The notes under the pieces were generated by a model. The model was not told where the DNA came from, ran no database searches, and worked only from the letters and a program-made list of their open reading frames with translations. Source: an uncultured Flavobacterium sp. (GTDB lineage Bacteria; Bacteroidota; Bacteroidia; Flavobacteriales; Flavobacteriaceae). From it: 64,000 nucleotides of DNA. Each line of letters starts with the position of its first letter. The stretch's first letter is position 1. Made by a program: the position numbers and the translations under genes. Positions 35,969-45,408 of this stretch are shown piece after piece. The DNA lies in assembly GCA_913061465.1 (NCBI GenBank), contig CAJXSU010000003.1, positions 1 to 64,000 of the forward strand, given 5' to 3'.

Positions 35969-38065
35969 ATGAATTTAAATAACCCTATTTATTACATTAA
36001 AGGTGTCAGTAACGTTAGGGCTAGTTTAATTTCTGCTGAACTTGGCTTAACTAAAATTATTGACTTACTTCATTTTTTTCCCTACAGGTATATAGATCGG
36101 ACTAAGTTTTATAAAATAAATGCGCTTATAGATAATAATTCTGACATTCAAATTATCGGAAGAATTACTTCCATTAAAACAATTCAACAAAAAAAAGGAA
36201 GTAGATTAATAGGGAAGTTTCAAGACGAGACAGGAACTATGGACTTAGTTTGGTTTAAAGGCCATAAGTGGTTGAAAGATGCTATTAAAATTAATACTCC
36301 CTACGTTATTTATGGTAAATTAAATCATTTTAAAGGAAATTTTTCTATTGTTCATCCTGAGATGGACTTATTAGAAGATCACAAAAAAAAAATACAAACT
36401 AAATTACAGCCAGTATATTCTTCAACGGATAGGTTAGTAAATAGTGGATTAAGTAATAAAATTTTTAGAGGTTATATTCAGAATATTTTACTTCAAATAT
36501 TTGAGCAAATTCAAGAAAGTTTATCCACTGAACTAATATCTAATCATGGTCTTATTGGGAAAAAAGAGGCTTTATTAAATATTCATTTTCCTACATCATC
36601 AGAAATGTTAGAAAGAGCTCAATTTCGATTGAAGTTTGAGGAACTTTTTTTTATTCAATTACAACTGATTCGTAAAAAAATCATTAGAAAAAATAAAATT
36701 AAAGGATATGTTTTTGCTAAAGTTGGAACTATTTTTAATGAATTTTACAATGAATATCTACCTTTTAAACTTACCAACGCTCAAAAAGTAGTGCTTAAAG
36801 AAATTAGAAATGATGTTGCTTCTAATACACATATGAATCGTTTATTACAAGGAGATGTTGGCTCAGGGAAAACAATTGTAGCTTTATTAGCGATGTTGTT
36901 AGCTATAGATAATGGCTTTCAAGCCAGTATTATTGCTCCAACAGAAATTTTAGCTACTCAACATTTTAAAGCAATTGATGAATTATTAAAGAAATTAGAT
37001 GTTTCTGTTGCTTTATTAACAGGCTCTAGTTCAGTAAAAAAAAGAAGGGAAATTCATGAAAGTTTAGAGAATGGAAACCTAAATATATTAATTGGAACAC
37101 ATGCATTATTAGAGGATAAAGTTAAATTTCATAATCTTGGAATTGCTATCATAGATGAACAGCATAGGTTTGGTGTTGCACAACGTTCTAAAATGTGGCA
37201 AAAGAATACGTTACCTCCACATATCTTAGTAATGACAGCGACACCTATTCCTAGAACCCTTGCCATGAGTGTCTATGGAGATTTGGATATTTCTGTAATT
37301 GATGAATTACCACCAGGTAGGAAAGAGGTGAAAACTGTGCATAGGAATGACAATAACAGATTAGCTGTATTTAAATTTATGAAGCAAGAAATAGAAAAAG
37401 GTAGACAAGTCTATGTTGTATATCCGTTAATTCAGGAATCTCAAGCCATGGATTATAAAGACTTAATGGATGGATATGAGAGTATTTCAAGAGAGTTTCC
37501 TGTGCCAAAATACCAAATCAGTATTGTTCACGGTAAGATGAAAGCAACTGATAAGGAATATGAAATGCAACGTTTTGTAAAAGGACAAACTCAGATAATG
37601 GTTGCAACTACTGTAATAGAGGTAGGAGTTAACGTACCAAATGCTAGTATTATGGTAATTGAAAGTTCAGAACGTTTTGGTTTGAGTCAATTGCATCAAT
37701 TAAGAGGTAGAGTAGGTCGAGGGGCAGATCAGAGTTATTGTGTTTTATTATCTAGTTTTAAATTATCAACTGAGGCAAAAACAAGATTGAAAACTATGGT
37801 GGAAACATCAGATGGTTTTAAAATTGCTGAGGTAGATTTAAAATTGCGTGGTCCTGGGAATATGATGGGTACCCAACAAAGCGGTGTGTTAAATTTAAAA
37901 ATTGCTGATGTAGTAAAAGACACCCCCATACTTTACAAAGCGAGAAATTCAGCTATAGAAATTTTGCAAGAGGATCCAAATCTTTCAAAAATTAAAAATA
38001 ATATAATTCAAAAAACATACGCTGAGATTTCTAAAACAACAGGAGCTTGGTCAAATATCAGTTAG
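35969..38065 (+). CDS. recG: ATP-dependent DNA helicase RecG
   Basis: RecG remodels stalled forks and Holliday junctions. The 698 residues have an N-terminal wedge domain (about 60-150, OB-fold with VIYGKLNHFKGNFSIVHPEM), helicase motif I GDVGSGKT, motif II DEQH (IIDEQHRFG), motif III MTATPIPRT and the C-terminal GRVGRG and GTQQSG motifs. The frame also allows a TTG at 35966 one codon before; I use the ATG. An A10 run lies in the wedge region near residue 138. It is convergent with tag, overlapping its 3' end by 8 bases. Confidence 0.97.
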   Translation: MNLNNPIYYIKGVSNVRASLISAELGLTKIIDLLHFFPYRYIDRTKFYKINALIDNNSDIQIIGRITSIKTIQQKKGSRLIGKFQDETGTMDLVWFKGHKWLKDAIKINTPYVIYGKLNHFKGNFSIVHPEMDLLEDHKKKIQTKLQPVYSSTDRLVNSGLSNKIFRGYIQNILLQIFEQIQESLSTELISNHGLIGKKEALLNIHFPTSSEMLERAQFRLKFEELFFIQLQLIRKKIIRKNKIKGYVFAKVGTIFNEFYNEYLPFKLTNAQKVVLKEIRNDVASNTHMNRLLQGDVGSGKTIVALLAMLLAIDNGFQASIIAPTEILATQHFKAIDELLKKLDVSVALLTGSSSVKKRREIHESLENGNLNILIGTHALLEDKVKFHNLGIAIIDEQHRFGVAQRSKMWQKNTLPPHILVMTATPIPRTLAMSVYGDLDISVIDELPPGRKEVKTVHRNDNNRLAVFKFMKQEIEKGRQVYVVYPLIQESQAMDYKDLMDGYESISREFPVPKYQISIVHGKMKATDKEYEMQRFVKGQTQIMVATTVIEVGVNVPNASIMVIESSERFGLSQLHQLRGRVGRGADQSYCVLLSSFKLSTEAKTRLKTMVETSDGFKIAEVDLKLRGPGNMMGTQQSGVLNLKIADVVKDTPILYKARNSAIEILQEDPNLSKIKNNIIQKTYAEISKTTGAWSNIS

Positions 38066-38612
38066 TGTTCCATTTTGGGTTTTCTTTTAAAATTTTTTCA
38101 TAAATAATGCAGTTTTTTTGATGAGCTCCTTTTAAGTATCCTGTACTCATTAAAAATTCATTAGTAATCTCTCCTCCGGTAAATTTAAATGTTTTCTTAA
38201 ATAATTTCACCCATTCGTCTCTTGTCTTTGGATGATTATTATCTAGCCATGATTGAAAAGAACCAAACTTTTTTTGAATTTGTATTATAATTTGAGCATT
38301 ATAAATAACTGCATTTATTTTAAGTCTATTTCTTATAATTCCTGTATCATTTAATAATCGTGTACGTGCTTTATCATCATAATTAGCAATTGTTTTAATT
38401 GAGTAGTTTGAATAGGCTTTTCTAAAATTATCTTGCTTATTTAGAATGGTATTCCATGACAAGCCTGCTTGATTGATTTCTAAAATTAACCTACCAAATA
38501 GCTCATTGTCAGAATCTAAGGTATATCCATATTGAGTATCGTGATAAATTTTATGAACATTATTTTTATCTAAGTTTTTTATGTAATTGCAATAGGTAGT
38601 TTCATTGGCCAT
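38058..38612 (-). CDS. tag: DNA-3-methyladenine glycosylase I
   Basis: Tag removes 3-methyladenine from DNA. The zinc ligands known from E. coli Tag are all present: C8, H24, H164 and C168. The helix-hairpin-helix body carries ELFGRLILEINQAGLSWNTIL and NDTGIIRNRLKINAVI motifs typical of the family, including the catalytic-site glutamate and tryptophan region. The length (184) is normal. It is single-gene, with its 3' end overlapping recG, and shares a 215-base divergent region with pheT. Confidence 0.95.
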   Translation of the reverse strand: MANETTYCNYIKNLDKNNVHKIYHDTQYGYTLDSDNELFGRLILEINQAGLSWNTILNKQDNFRKAYSNYSIKTIANYDDKARTRLLNDTGIIRNRLKINAVIYNAQIIIQIQKKFGSFQSWLDNNHPKTRDEWVKLFKKTFKFTGGEITNEFLMSTGYLKGAHQKNCIIYEKILKENPKWNTN

Positions 38613-38641
38613 AAATAAATGAAATTCGTGGTTTTTATTAA

Positions 38642-38663
38642 AAAAGAGTGTTTTTACTCTTTT
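38642..38663. other. Hairpin in the tag-pheT divergent region
   Basis: AAAAGAGT-GTTTTT-ACTCTTTT is a perfect 8-bp stem with T-rich or A-rich flanks on both strands, like an intrinsic terminator or attenuator. No gene ends here, so its role is unclear. Confidence 0.4.
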
Positions 38664-38798
38664 AGGTCTTAAGATAGTTATTAGTTTTTTATGTTCTTAA
38701 AATAGATGTAAAGAACAATATTATTTTTATAAAACAGATATTAAATTTTACTCTTTGTAAATTCTTAAAAATCTTCCCTAAAAAACCTTTAATTTCTT

Positions 38799-38806
38799 TA
38801 AATTTG
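38799..38806 (+). promoter_or_regulatory. -7 box of the pheT promoter
   Basis: TAAATTTG followed by CAACT, 21 bases before the pheT ATG. No -33 TTG at ideal spacing. Confidence 0.5.
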
Positions 38807-38827
38807 CAACTAAATCTAAAACATTAG

Positions 38828-41254
38828 ATGAAAATATCATATAATTGGTTAAAAAAATTTTTACAAACAGATTGGGAAGTAAATAAAACAAGTGAATTAT
38901 TAACTGACCTTGGTTTAGAAGTTGAAGGAGTTGAGACTATTGAGTCTATCAAAGGTAGCCTTGAAGGAGTTGTAGTAGGAGAGGTACTAACATGTGTTCA
39001 ACATCCTAATGCTGATCGTTTAAAACTAACAACTGTAGATTTAGGATCTGGAGATCCAGTTCAAATTGTTTGTGGGGCTCCCAATGTTGCTGCAGGCCAA
39101 AAGGTTCCTGTAGCTACAATAGGAACAATGTTGTATGATGATTCAGGCTCTGGTTTTAAAATTAAGAAAGGTAAAATTAGAGGAGAGGAAAGTCATGGAA
39201 TGATTTGTGCTGAAGATGAATTGGGTTTAGGAGCTAGTCATGATGGTATTCTAATTCTTGATAATCAATTAAAATCAGGTACTAAGGCAGCTGATGTCTT
39301 CAATATAGAAATTGACAAAGTTTTTGAAATTGGTTTAACTCCAAATAGGGCAGATGCTATGAGTCATTATGGAGTTGCTAGAGATTTTCGTGCTGGTTTA
39401 ATTCAACACGGTATTAATTTAGAGCTTATTACCCCTTCTGTCAGTGATTTTCAGGTTGATGAAAGAAGGTTGAGAATAGACGTTGAAGTAGATAAAAAAG
39501 AATCATCACCTCGTTATTGTGGAATATCAATTGTAGATGTTGAGGTAAAAGATTCTCCTGAATGGATTCAAAACCGCCTAAAATCTATTGGCTTAACACC
39601 AAAAAATAACATAGTAGACATTACAAATTATGTTTTACACGAATTAGGACAACCCTTACATGCATTTGATGCAAAAAAAATAGAAGGCAATAAAGTTGTT
39701 GTCAAAACATTAAAATCTGGAACAAAATTCACCACTTTAGACGGTATTGAAAGAGAATTACATTCTGAAGATATTATGATTTGTGATGCGGCATCAAACC
39801 CGTTATGCATTGCAGGTGTTTTTGGAGGAATAAATTCTGGTGTAACAGAAAAAACAACTTCTATATTTTTAGAAAGTGCTTATTTTAATCCTGTTTCTAT
39901 TAGAAAAACAGCTAAAAGACATGCGTTAAATACTGACGCTTCATTTCGTTTTGAACGAGGTATTGATATTAATTTCACAAAATATGCATTAAAACGAGCT
40001 GCAATTTTAATAAAAGAATATTCAAATGGAAAAATAGCATCAGATATCATGGACTTTTATCCTGAAAAAATGGAAGATTTTCAGGTCTTTTTCTCCTACG
40101 AAAATGCTTTTAGATTAATTGGTCAAGAGTTAGATAAAGAAACTGTTAAAAATATTTTAGCTTCTTTAGAAATTAAAATCAGTAGTGAGACTGAAGCAGG
40201 TCTTGGGTTAACAATACCTTCATTTAGGGTAGATGTTCAAAGAGAAGCGGATATTATAGAAGAAATTCTTAGAGTTTATGGATACAATAATATCAAATTT
40301 TCACATAAATTAAATTCATCAATTTCTTTTAACGGTAATAAAGATATTTACTTAGAAAATATTATTGCGAACCAATTGACTTCATTAGGTTTTAATGAAA
40401 CCATGGCTAACTCCTTAACAAAAGAAGATTATATTTCTTTTTCAAAGAATTTAAAAACTGAATTTAACGTTAGCATTTTAAACCCCTTGAGTAATGATTT
40501 AAAAGTTTTAAGACAATCATTACTTTTTAGCGGATTAGAATCTATATCCTACAATCTCAACCGAAAAAATAACTCACTGAAGTTTTATGAATTTGGAAAA
40601 ACATATCATAAGTACGAACACGGATATCAAGAAGATAAACACCTGACTATTTTTATCTCAGGGGCAAGAACTAAGGATACTTGGACAAACCCATCCCAAA
40701 ATTCTGATTTCTTTTATTTAAAAGGAATTATAAGGTCTATTTTAGAAAGAATAGGGGTTTCAAATTTAAAAACAAGCCCAATAAAGACTGATGTATTTTC
40801 TGAAGGTATAGTATTTAGTTTAGGAAAAAAGAAATTGGTAGAATTTGGTGTAGTTTCTAAACAAATACGAAAAGAATTTGGGATCAAACAAGAAGTTTTA
40901 TTTGCAGATTTTGATTGGTCAACAATTCTTTCAATTTCCGGTAATAAAAAAATAAAAGTTTCTAGCTTAACTAAATTTCCATCAGTAAAAAGAGATTTAG
41001 CGCTATTGTTAGACGAAAAAGTTACATTCAAAGAAATATATGATTTGGCATTTCAATCTGAACGAAATTTATTAAAAGATGTTGATTTGTTTGACGTTTA
41101 TCAGGGAGATAAGCTTCCCGAAGGGAAAAAATCATATGCTGTAAGTTTTGTTTTACAAGATCAAAATAAGACGTTAGAAGATCGTCAAATAGATAAAATA
41201 ATGCAAAAACTACAACAGTCATTTGAAAAGAATTTAGAGGCTGTTTTAAGATAA
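38828..41254 (+). CDS. pheT: Phenylalanine-tRNA ligase beta subunit
   Basis: PheT forms the beta part of the alpha2-beta2 synthetase charging tRNA-Phe. Domains run in the usual order over 808 residues: OB-fold tRNA-binding domain (about 40-150; GVVVGEVLTCVQHPNADRLK), B3/B4 editing domain (about 210-385), B5 (about 405-475), the catalytic-like core, and the FDX-ACB anticodon-binding domain (last ~90 residues, KFPSVKRDLALLLD onward). pheS is not in the window. pyrD follows 36 bases later on the same strand. Confidence 0.97.
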   Translation: MKISYNWLKKFLQTDWEVNKTSELLTDLGLEVEGVETIESIKGSLEGVVVGEVLTCVQHPNADRLKLTTVDLGSGDPVQIVCGAPNVAAGQKVPVATIGTMLYDDSGSGFKIKKGKIRGEESHGMICAEDELGLGASHDGILILDNQLKSGTKAADVFNIEIDKVFEIGLTPNRADAMSHYGVARDFRAGLIQHGINLELITPSVSDFQVDERRLRIDVEVDKKESSPRYCGISIVDVEVKDSPEWIQNRLKSIGLTPKNNIVDITNYVLHELGQPLHAFDAKKIEGNKVVVKTLKSGTKFTTLDGIERELHSEDIMICDAASNPLCIAGVFGGINSGVTEKTTSIFLESAYFNPVSIRKTAKRHALNTDASFRFERGIDINFTKYALKRAAILIKEYSNGKIASDIMDFYPEKMEDFQVFFSYENAFRLIGQELDKETVKNILASLEIKISSETEAGLGLTIPSFRVDVQREADIIEEILRVYGYNNIKFSHKLNSSISFNGNKDIYLENIIANQLTSLGFNETMANSLTKEDYISFSKNLKTEFNVSILNPLSNDLKVLRQSLLFSGLESISYNLNRKNNSLKFYEFGKTYHKYEHGYQEDKHLTIFISGARTKDTWTNPSQNSDFFYLKGIIRSILERIGVSNLKTSPIKTDVFSEGIVFSLGKKKLVEFGVVSKQIRKEFGIKQEVLFADFDWSTILSISGNKKIKVSSLTKFPSVKRDLALLLDEKVTFKEIYDLAFQSERNLLKDVDLFDVYQGDKLPEGKKSYAVSFVLQDQNKTLEDRQIDKIMQKLQQSFEKNLEAVLR

Positions 41255-41290
41255 TAACAAGCTCCTTTTTGGGTTTTTTTTTAATTTAAT

Positions 41291-42322
41291 ATGTATAAAC
41301 TATTCATTCGTCCATTTCTGTTTTTATTTGACCCTGAGAAGATACATTATATTACTTTTTCTTTAATTCGTTTCTTATGTAAAGTTCCTTTAATGGCTTT
41401 AATATTTAGAAGTATTTATAAAATTGAAGACAAAAGATTAGAAAGAACACTTTTTGGGATTACATTTAAAAATCCAGTCGGTTTAGCCGCAGGTTTTGAT
41501 AAAAATGCTGTTTTGTTCAATGAATTGGCAAATTTTGGTTTTGGTTTTATAGAAATTGGAACTGTAACACCATTAGGTCAAGAAGGTAATCCTAAAAAAA
41601 GACTATTTAGATTAAAAGAGGATAATGGGATCATAAATAGAATGGGTTTTAATAATGATGGTTTAGAGATAGCAATCCAACAATTAAAGAAAAATAAAGG
41701 AAAACTTATTATTGGTGGAAATATTGGAAAAAATACACAAACGAGTTCAGAGAACTACACAGCTGATTATGAATTATGTTTTAAGGGGCTTTATCCTTTT
41801 GTAGATTATTTTGTTTTAAATGTAAGTTGTCCTAACGTTGCAAGTCATGCAAAGTTAAATGACAAATCTTATTTAATAGAGTTAATTACAGCTATTCAAA
41901 AACTAAACAACCAAGAAATTATTCAAAAACCAATTTTATTAAAAATTGCACCTGATTTAAACAATAATCAACTTGATGAAATCATTGAATTGGTAGCAGA
42001 AACAAAAATCGATGGTGTTATAGCCTCTAATACTTCAACAACTAGAAATAATTTAAAAGCCTCAAATCGTCTTTTAAAAGAAATTGGTAATGGTGGTTTA
42101 AGTGGACAGCCAATTAAGGAATTAAGTACTAAAGTAATTAAGTATTTAGCTCAGAATTCTAATAAGGCATTTCCAATTATTGGGGTAGGAGGTATACACT
42201 CAGCAGAAGATGCTCTTGATAAAATTGAGGCAGGTGCAGATTTGGTTCAGATTTATACTGGCTTTATTTATGAAGGACCAGGTTTAATTAAAAAAATTAA
42301 TAAGGCATTATTAACTCTTTAG
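41291..42322 (+). CDS. pyrD: Quinone-dependent dihydroorotate dehydrogenase (class 2)
   Basis: PyrD oxidises dihydroorotate to orotate in pyrimidine synthesis, with FMN and a membrane quinone. Class 2 features are visible: an N-terminal amphipathic helix ([23 protein letters not shown]), [29 protein letters not shown] with the catalytic serine, and SGQPIKELS with [13 protein letters not shown] for FMN phosphate. The length is 343. It is followed 13 bases later by the LysE-type gene. Confidence 0.97.
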   Translation: MYKLFIRPFLFLFDPEKIHYITFSLIRFLCKVPLMALIFRSIYKIEDKRLERTLFGITFKNPVGLAAGFDKNAVLFNELANFGFGFIEIGTVTPLGQEGNPKKRLFRLKEDNGIINRMGFNNDGLEIAIQQLKKNKGKLIIGGNIGKNTQTSSENYTADYELCFKGLYPFVDYFVLNVSCPNVASHAKLNDKSYLIELITAIQKLNNQEIIQKPILLKIAPDLNNNQLDEIIELVAETKIDGVIASNTSTTRNNLKASNRLLKEIGNGGLSGQPIKELSTKVIKYLAQNSNKAFPIIGVGGIHSAEDALDKIEAGADLVQIYTGFIYEGPGLIKKINKALLTL

Positions 42323-42335
42323 TTGTAAACCAAAA

Positions 42336-42950
42336 ATGGAGGTTTTAATATCTTTTGTATTTGCTGTTACTTTATTGGCAATTTCCCCAGGTCCAGATAA
42401 TGTTTTTGTGTTAATGCAAAGTGTAATTTATGGAAAGAAATATGGACTAGCGACCATTCTTGGATTAATGACAGGTTGCATTATTCATACAATATTTTTA
42501 GCGGTAGGAATTTCCTCAATTATTAAGGATAATAATAATAATATTTTTCTTGGAATTAAACTATTTGGCGCTGTCTATCTTTTGTATTTAGCTTATAAAG
42601 TATATAGGAGTAGTTCTGTGATTTCAGTTAGTACAAATAAAATTGAAAAAAAAACACCTTTTCAATTGTATAAAATAGGATTTATTATGAATGTACTAAA
42701 CCCTAAAGTTACTATCTTTTTTCTAGCACTATTTCCTGGGTTTTTATTTACAGAAAAACTATCCATAAGCCTTCAGTTTCTTATTTTAGGTACTTTGTTT
42801 ATACTGGTGTCATCTGTTGTTTTTTCATGTATAGCTTTGCTTGGAGGAACTATTTCTGAGAAAATTAAAACAAGTAAAAAAATTGGTATTTGGTTACAGT
42901 GGATTCAAATTTTAGTATTTATTGGTATTGCTGTCTTTATTTTGATATAG
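42336..42950 (+). CDS. LysE/RhtB-family amino acid exporter
   Basis: The 204 residues form about six membrane helices with the family signature near the start: LLAISPGPDNVFVLMQS and KYGLATILGLMTGC. Later IGFIMNVLNPKVTIFFLALFPGF is also typical. It probably exports an amino acid or derivative by proton exchange; the substrate is not predictable. It is cotranscribed with pyrD (13-base gap). An A9 run in the cytosolic loop (IEKKTPF) is the only oddity. Confidence 0.92.
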   Translation: MEVLISFVFAVTLLAISPGPDNVFVLMQSVIYGKKYGLATILGLMTGCIIHTIFLAVGISSIIKDNNNNIFLGIKLFGAVYLLYLAYKVYRSSSVISVSTNKIEKKTPFQLYKIGFIMNVLNPKVTIFFLALFPGFLFTEKLSISLQFLILGTLFILVSSVVFSCIALLGGTISEKIKTSKKIGIWLQWIQILVFIGIAVFILI

Positions 42951-42968
42951 ATTCAATGCTTTAAATTG

Positions 42969-42976
42969 TATCTTTG
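42969..42976 (+). promoter_or_regulatory. -7 box abutting the HMG-CoA lyase-like start
   Basis: TATCTTTG ends 5 bases before the ATG at 42982; a TTG lies 24 bases upstream (42942-42944). If used, the message is almost leaderless, as for mnmE. Confidence 0.5.
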
Positions 42977-42981
42977 AGTAG

Positions 42982-43836
42982 ATGAATAAAGTGAAAATTA
43001 TAGAATGTCCGAGAGATGCCATGCAGGGTATTAAAAGTCATTTTATTTCTACAGATGCTAAAGCAAGATATATTAACTCTTTACTGAAAGTTGGTTTTGA
43101 TACTATAGATTTTGGAAGTTTTGTATCCCCTAAAGCAATCCCTCAGATGCGAGACACTGCAGCTGTTTTATCAAAACTAGACCTTTCACAAACTCAAAGT
43201 AAATTATTAGCAATTATTGCGAATAGGAGGGGAGCTAATGATGCTATCCAATTTGAAGAAATTAATTATTTAGGATATCCATTTTCAATTTCTGAAAATT
43301 TTCAAATGCGGAATACACACAAAACAATTCAACAATCCATTAAAGAATTAGAAGAGATTTTATCTATTGCTTCAAAAAAGAATAAAGAAGTTGTTACATA
43401 CTTGTCTATGGGGTTTGGAAATCCTTACGGTGATCCTTGGAATATAAATATTGTGGGAGAATGGACAGAAAAACTATCTGATATGGGCGTTAAAATAATA
43501 TCGTTATCGGATACTATTGGAAGTTCTAAACCAGATGTGATTGAATATTTATTTTCAAACTTAATTTATAACTATCCGAAAATTGAATTTGGAGCTCATT
43601 TGCATACTACTCCTGACTCATGGCATCAAAAAGTTGATGCTGCCTTTAAAGCCGGATGTAAGCGATTTGATGGAGCCATAAAAGGATTCGGTGGATGTCC
43701 AATGGCTAAAGATGAGTTAACTGGTAATATGCCAACAGAAAAGCTTCTTTCTTATTTTACTGCTCAAAAAGTCAATACAGGAATAAAACCAATGAGTTTT
43801 GAAAGTGCTTACAATCAAGCTTTGAAAACTTTCTAA
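42982..43836 (+). CDS. Hydroxymethylglutaryl-CoA lyase-like enzyme
   Basis: This HMGL-like TIM-barrel enzyme has the substrate-site ECPRDAMQG near residue 8-16, the metal ligands in FGAHLHTTPD, and the signature GFGGCPMAKDELTGN with catalytic cysteine C239. HMG-CoA lyase splits HMG-CoA into acetyl-CoA and acetoacetate at the end of leucine breakdown. The length of 284 is normal. The usual GPRDGLQ reads CPRDAMQ here, a divergence common to this branch, so a related aldolase-type activity remains possible. It sits 31 bases after the LysE-type gene. Confidence 0.87.
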   Translation: MNKVKIIECPRDAMQGIKSHFISTDAKARYINSLLKVGFDTIDFGSFVSPKAIPQMRDTAAVLSKLDLSQTQSKLLAIIANRRGANDAIQFEEINYLGYPFSISENFQMRNTHKTIQQSIKELEEILSIASKKNKEVVTYLSMGFGNPYGDPWNINIVGEWTEKLSDMGVKIISLSDTIGSSKPDVIEYLFSNLIYNYPKIEFGAHLHTTPDSWHQKVDAAFKAGCKRFDGAIKGFGGCPMAKDELTGNMPTEKLLSYFTAQKVNTGIKPMSFESAYNQALKTF

Positions 43837-43853
43837 CCCCATAAGTAAAACCT

Positions 43854-45404
43854 ATGAAATATTTCAAACCAATTTTATTTTTTTTATCTGCATTACTATT
43901 ATTATCCTGTTCTTCAGATGATGATAAGATCTCATTTACCCTGTTGCAATTAAATGATGTTTACGAAATTTCTTCAATTCAAGGAGGGAACTTTGGTGGA
44001 ATGGCTAGGGTTGAAACCATTCATAAAGAATTACTAAAAGAGAATGAGAATACAATGCTAGTGATGGCAGGCGATTTTTTAAATCCATCGTTGTTGGGAG
44101 GAATGAAACTAAATGGTGAAAAAATTCGTGGTAAACAAATGATTGAGGTAATGAATGCTATGAATTTTGATTTGGTAGCTTTTGGAAATCATGAATTTGA
44201 CATTCCAAAAAAAGATCTTCAAAACAGAATAAATGAAAGTAGTTTTCCATGGATTTCTTCAAACGTATTCAATAGAACTAAAGAAAGTATTAAACCATTT
44301 TATCAAGAAATAAATGGATTTAAAACCTCTATAAATGGGTCATTCATAAAGGAGATTTCAGATGCTGATGGTACAAATATTAAAATAGGTTTTATAAGTG
44401 TTTGCATTCCATCTAACCCAAAAGAGTATGTGTTATATAAAGATATGTTTAGTTCTATTCAAAATGAGTATAACCTTATTAAAGAGGAAGTAGATGTTGT
44501 TTTAGGTCTTACACACGTTAAAATAGAACATGATAGAGAAATTGCTAGATTATTACCCAATATTCCATTGATTATGGGAGGCCATGAACATGATCATAAA
44601 AATGAAATGATAGGTAATGTAAAAATTACCAAAGCAGATGCTAATGCTAAAACCGCTTATATTCATACTATAAACTTTAATAGAAAGACCAAACAAACCT
44701 CCATTTCGTCATTATTAAAAACAATAGATACCAATATTGTAGATGATAAAAAAGTAAAGTTAGTAGTTGATAAATGGATGGAGGTCATGAATTCTCAAAT
44801 ATCAAAAATTGTAGAAAATCCATATGAAATTATTTACAACACAAAAATTCCTTTAGATGGAAGAGATATTCCAATTAGATCTAAACAAACGAACCTTGGA
44901 CAATTGATAGCGAAATCTATGGCCAATTCATACAATAATGAAGTAGACTGTTCTATTGTGAACGGTGGTTCTATTCGAATTGATGACCAATTAGTTGGTG
45001 ATATTAACAGCGTAGATGCTTTTAGAGTATTACCTTTTGGAGGGTCAGTTTTAAAAGTAAAAATGAAAGGAAGTTTATTGAATAAAGTTTTAGAGTATGG
45101 TAACAATGCAGCTGGTTCAGGTGCTTATTTACAACGTAGCTCTATTGAAATGAATGATACTCTATTTTCTATAAACAATAGCACTATCAATCCTTTAAAA
45201 ACATATACAATTGCTATTAGTGATTATTTAATGAAAGGATTTGATATCCCTTTTTTAACATCTGAACATCCTGAGGTGCTTTCTGTGTACCATCCTAACT
45301 CAATTGAGATTTCCTCAGATATCAGAAGAGCAATGATATTGTATCTGAAAAATTTAAAAAAAAGAGAGGTACATGAACCCCTCTTCCCTAAGTTAAAAAA
45401 ATGA
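43854..45404 (+). CDS. Lipoprotein 5'-nucleotidase / metallophosphatase (UshA family)
   Basis: A lipobox (LLSC, C19) anchors the protein in the envelope. The N-terminal metallophosphatase domain has LLQLNDVYEI, VMAGDFLNPS, FGNHEFD and GGHEHDH, the metal ligands of the calcineurin-like fold. The C-terminal 5'-nucleotidase domain (about 325-490) carries NGGSIRIDD and FGGSVLKVKMKG. The family normally has DxH in the first motif; here it is ND-V, so one metal ligand differs. The protein would release phosphate and nucleosides at the surface. It is 17 bases behind the HMGL-like gene and convergent with the TonB receptor. Confidence 0.9.
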   Translation: MKYFKPILFFLSALLLLSCSSDDDKISFTLLQLNDVYEISSIQGGNFGGMARVETIHKELLKENENTMLVMAGDFLNPSLLGGMKLNGEKIRGKQMIEVMNAMNFDLVAFGNHEFDIPKKDLQNRINESSFPWISSNVFNRTKESIKPFYQEINGFKTSINGSFIKEISDADGTNIKIGFISVCIPSNPKEYVLYKDMFSSIQNEYNLIKEEVDVVLGLTHVKIEHDREIARLLPNIPLIMGGHEHDHKNEMIGNVKITKADANAKTAYIHTINFNRKTKQTSISSLLKTIDTNIVDDKKVKLVVDKWMEVMNSQISKIVENPYEIIYNTKIPLDGRDIPIRSKQTNLGQLIAKSMANSYNNEVDCSIVNGGSIRIDDQLVGDINSVDAFRVLPFGGSVLKVKMKGSLLNKVLEYGNNAAGSGAYLQRSSIEMNDTLFSINNSTINPLKTYTIAISDYLMKGFDIPFLTSEHPEVLSVYHPNSIEISSDIRRAMILYLKNLKKREVHEPLFPKLKK

Positions 45405-45408
45405 AAAT

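Noticed and set aside
36392-36401. A10 run in recG as a slippage site
   Set aside because: It lies in the wedge domain near residue 138, where truncation would leave no functional product; it shows that A10 arises by chance here, so only the A12 in dnaX at a meaningful boundary was promoted.
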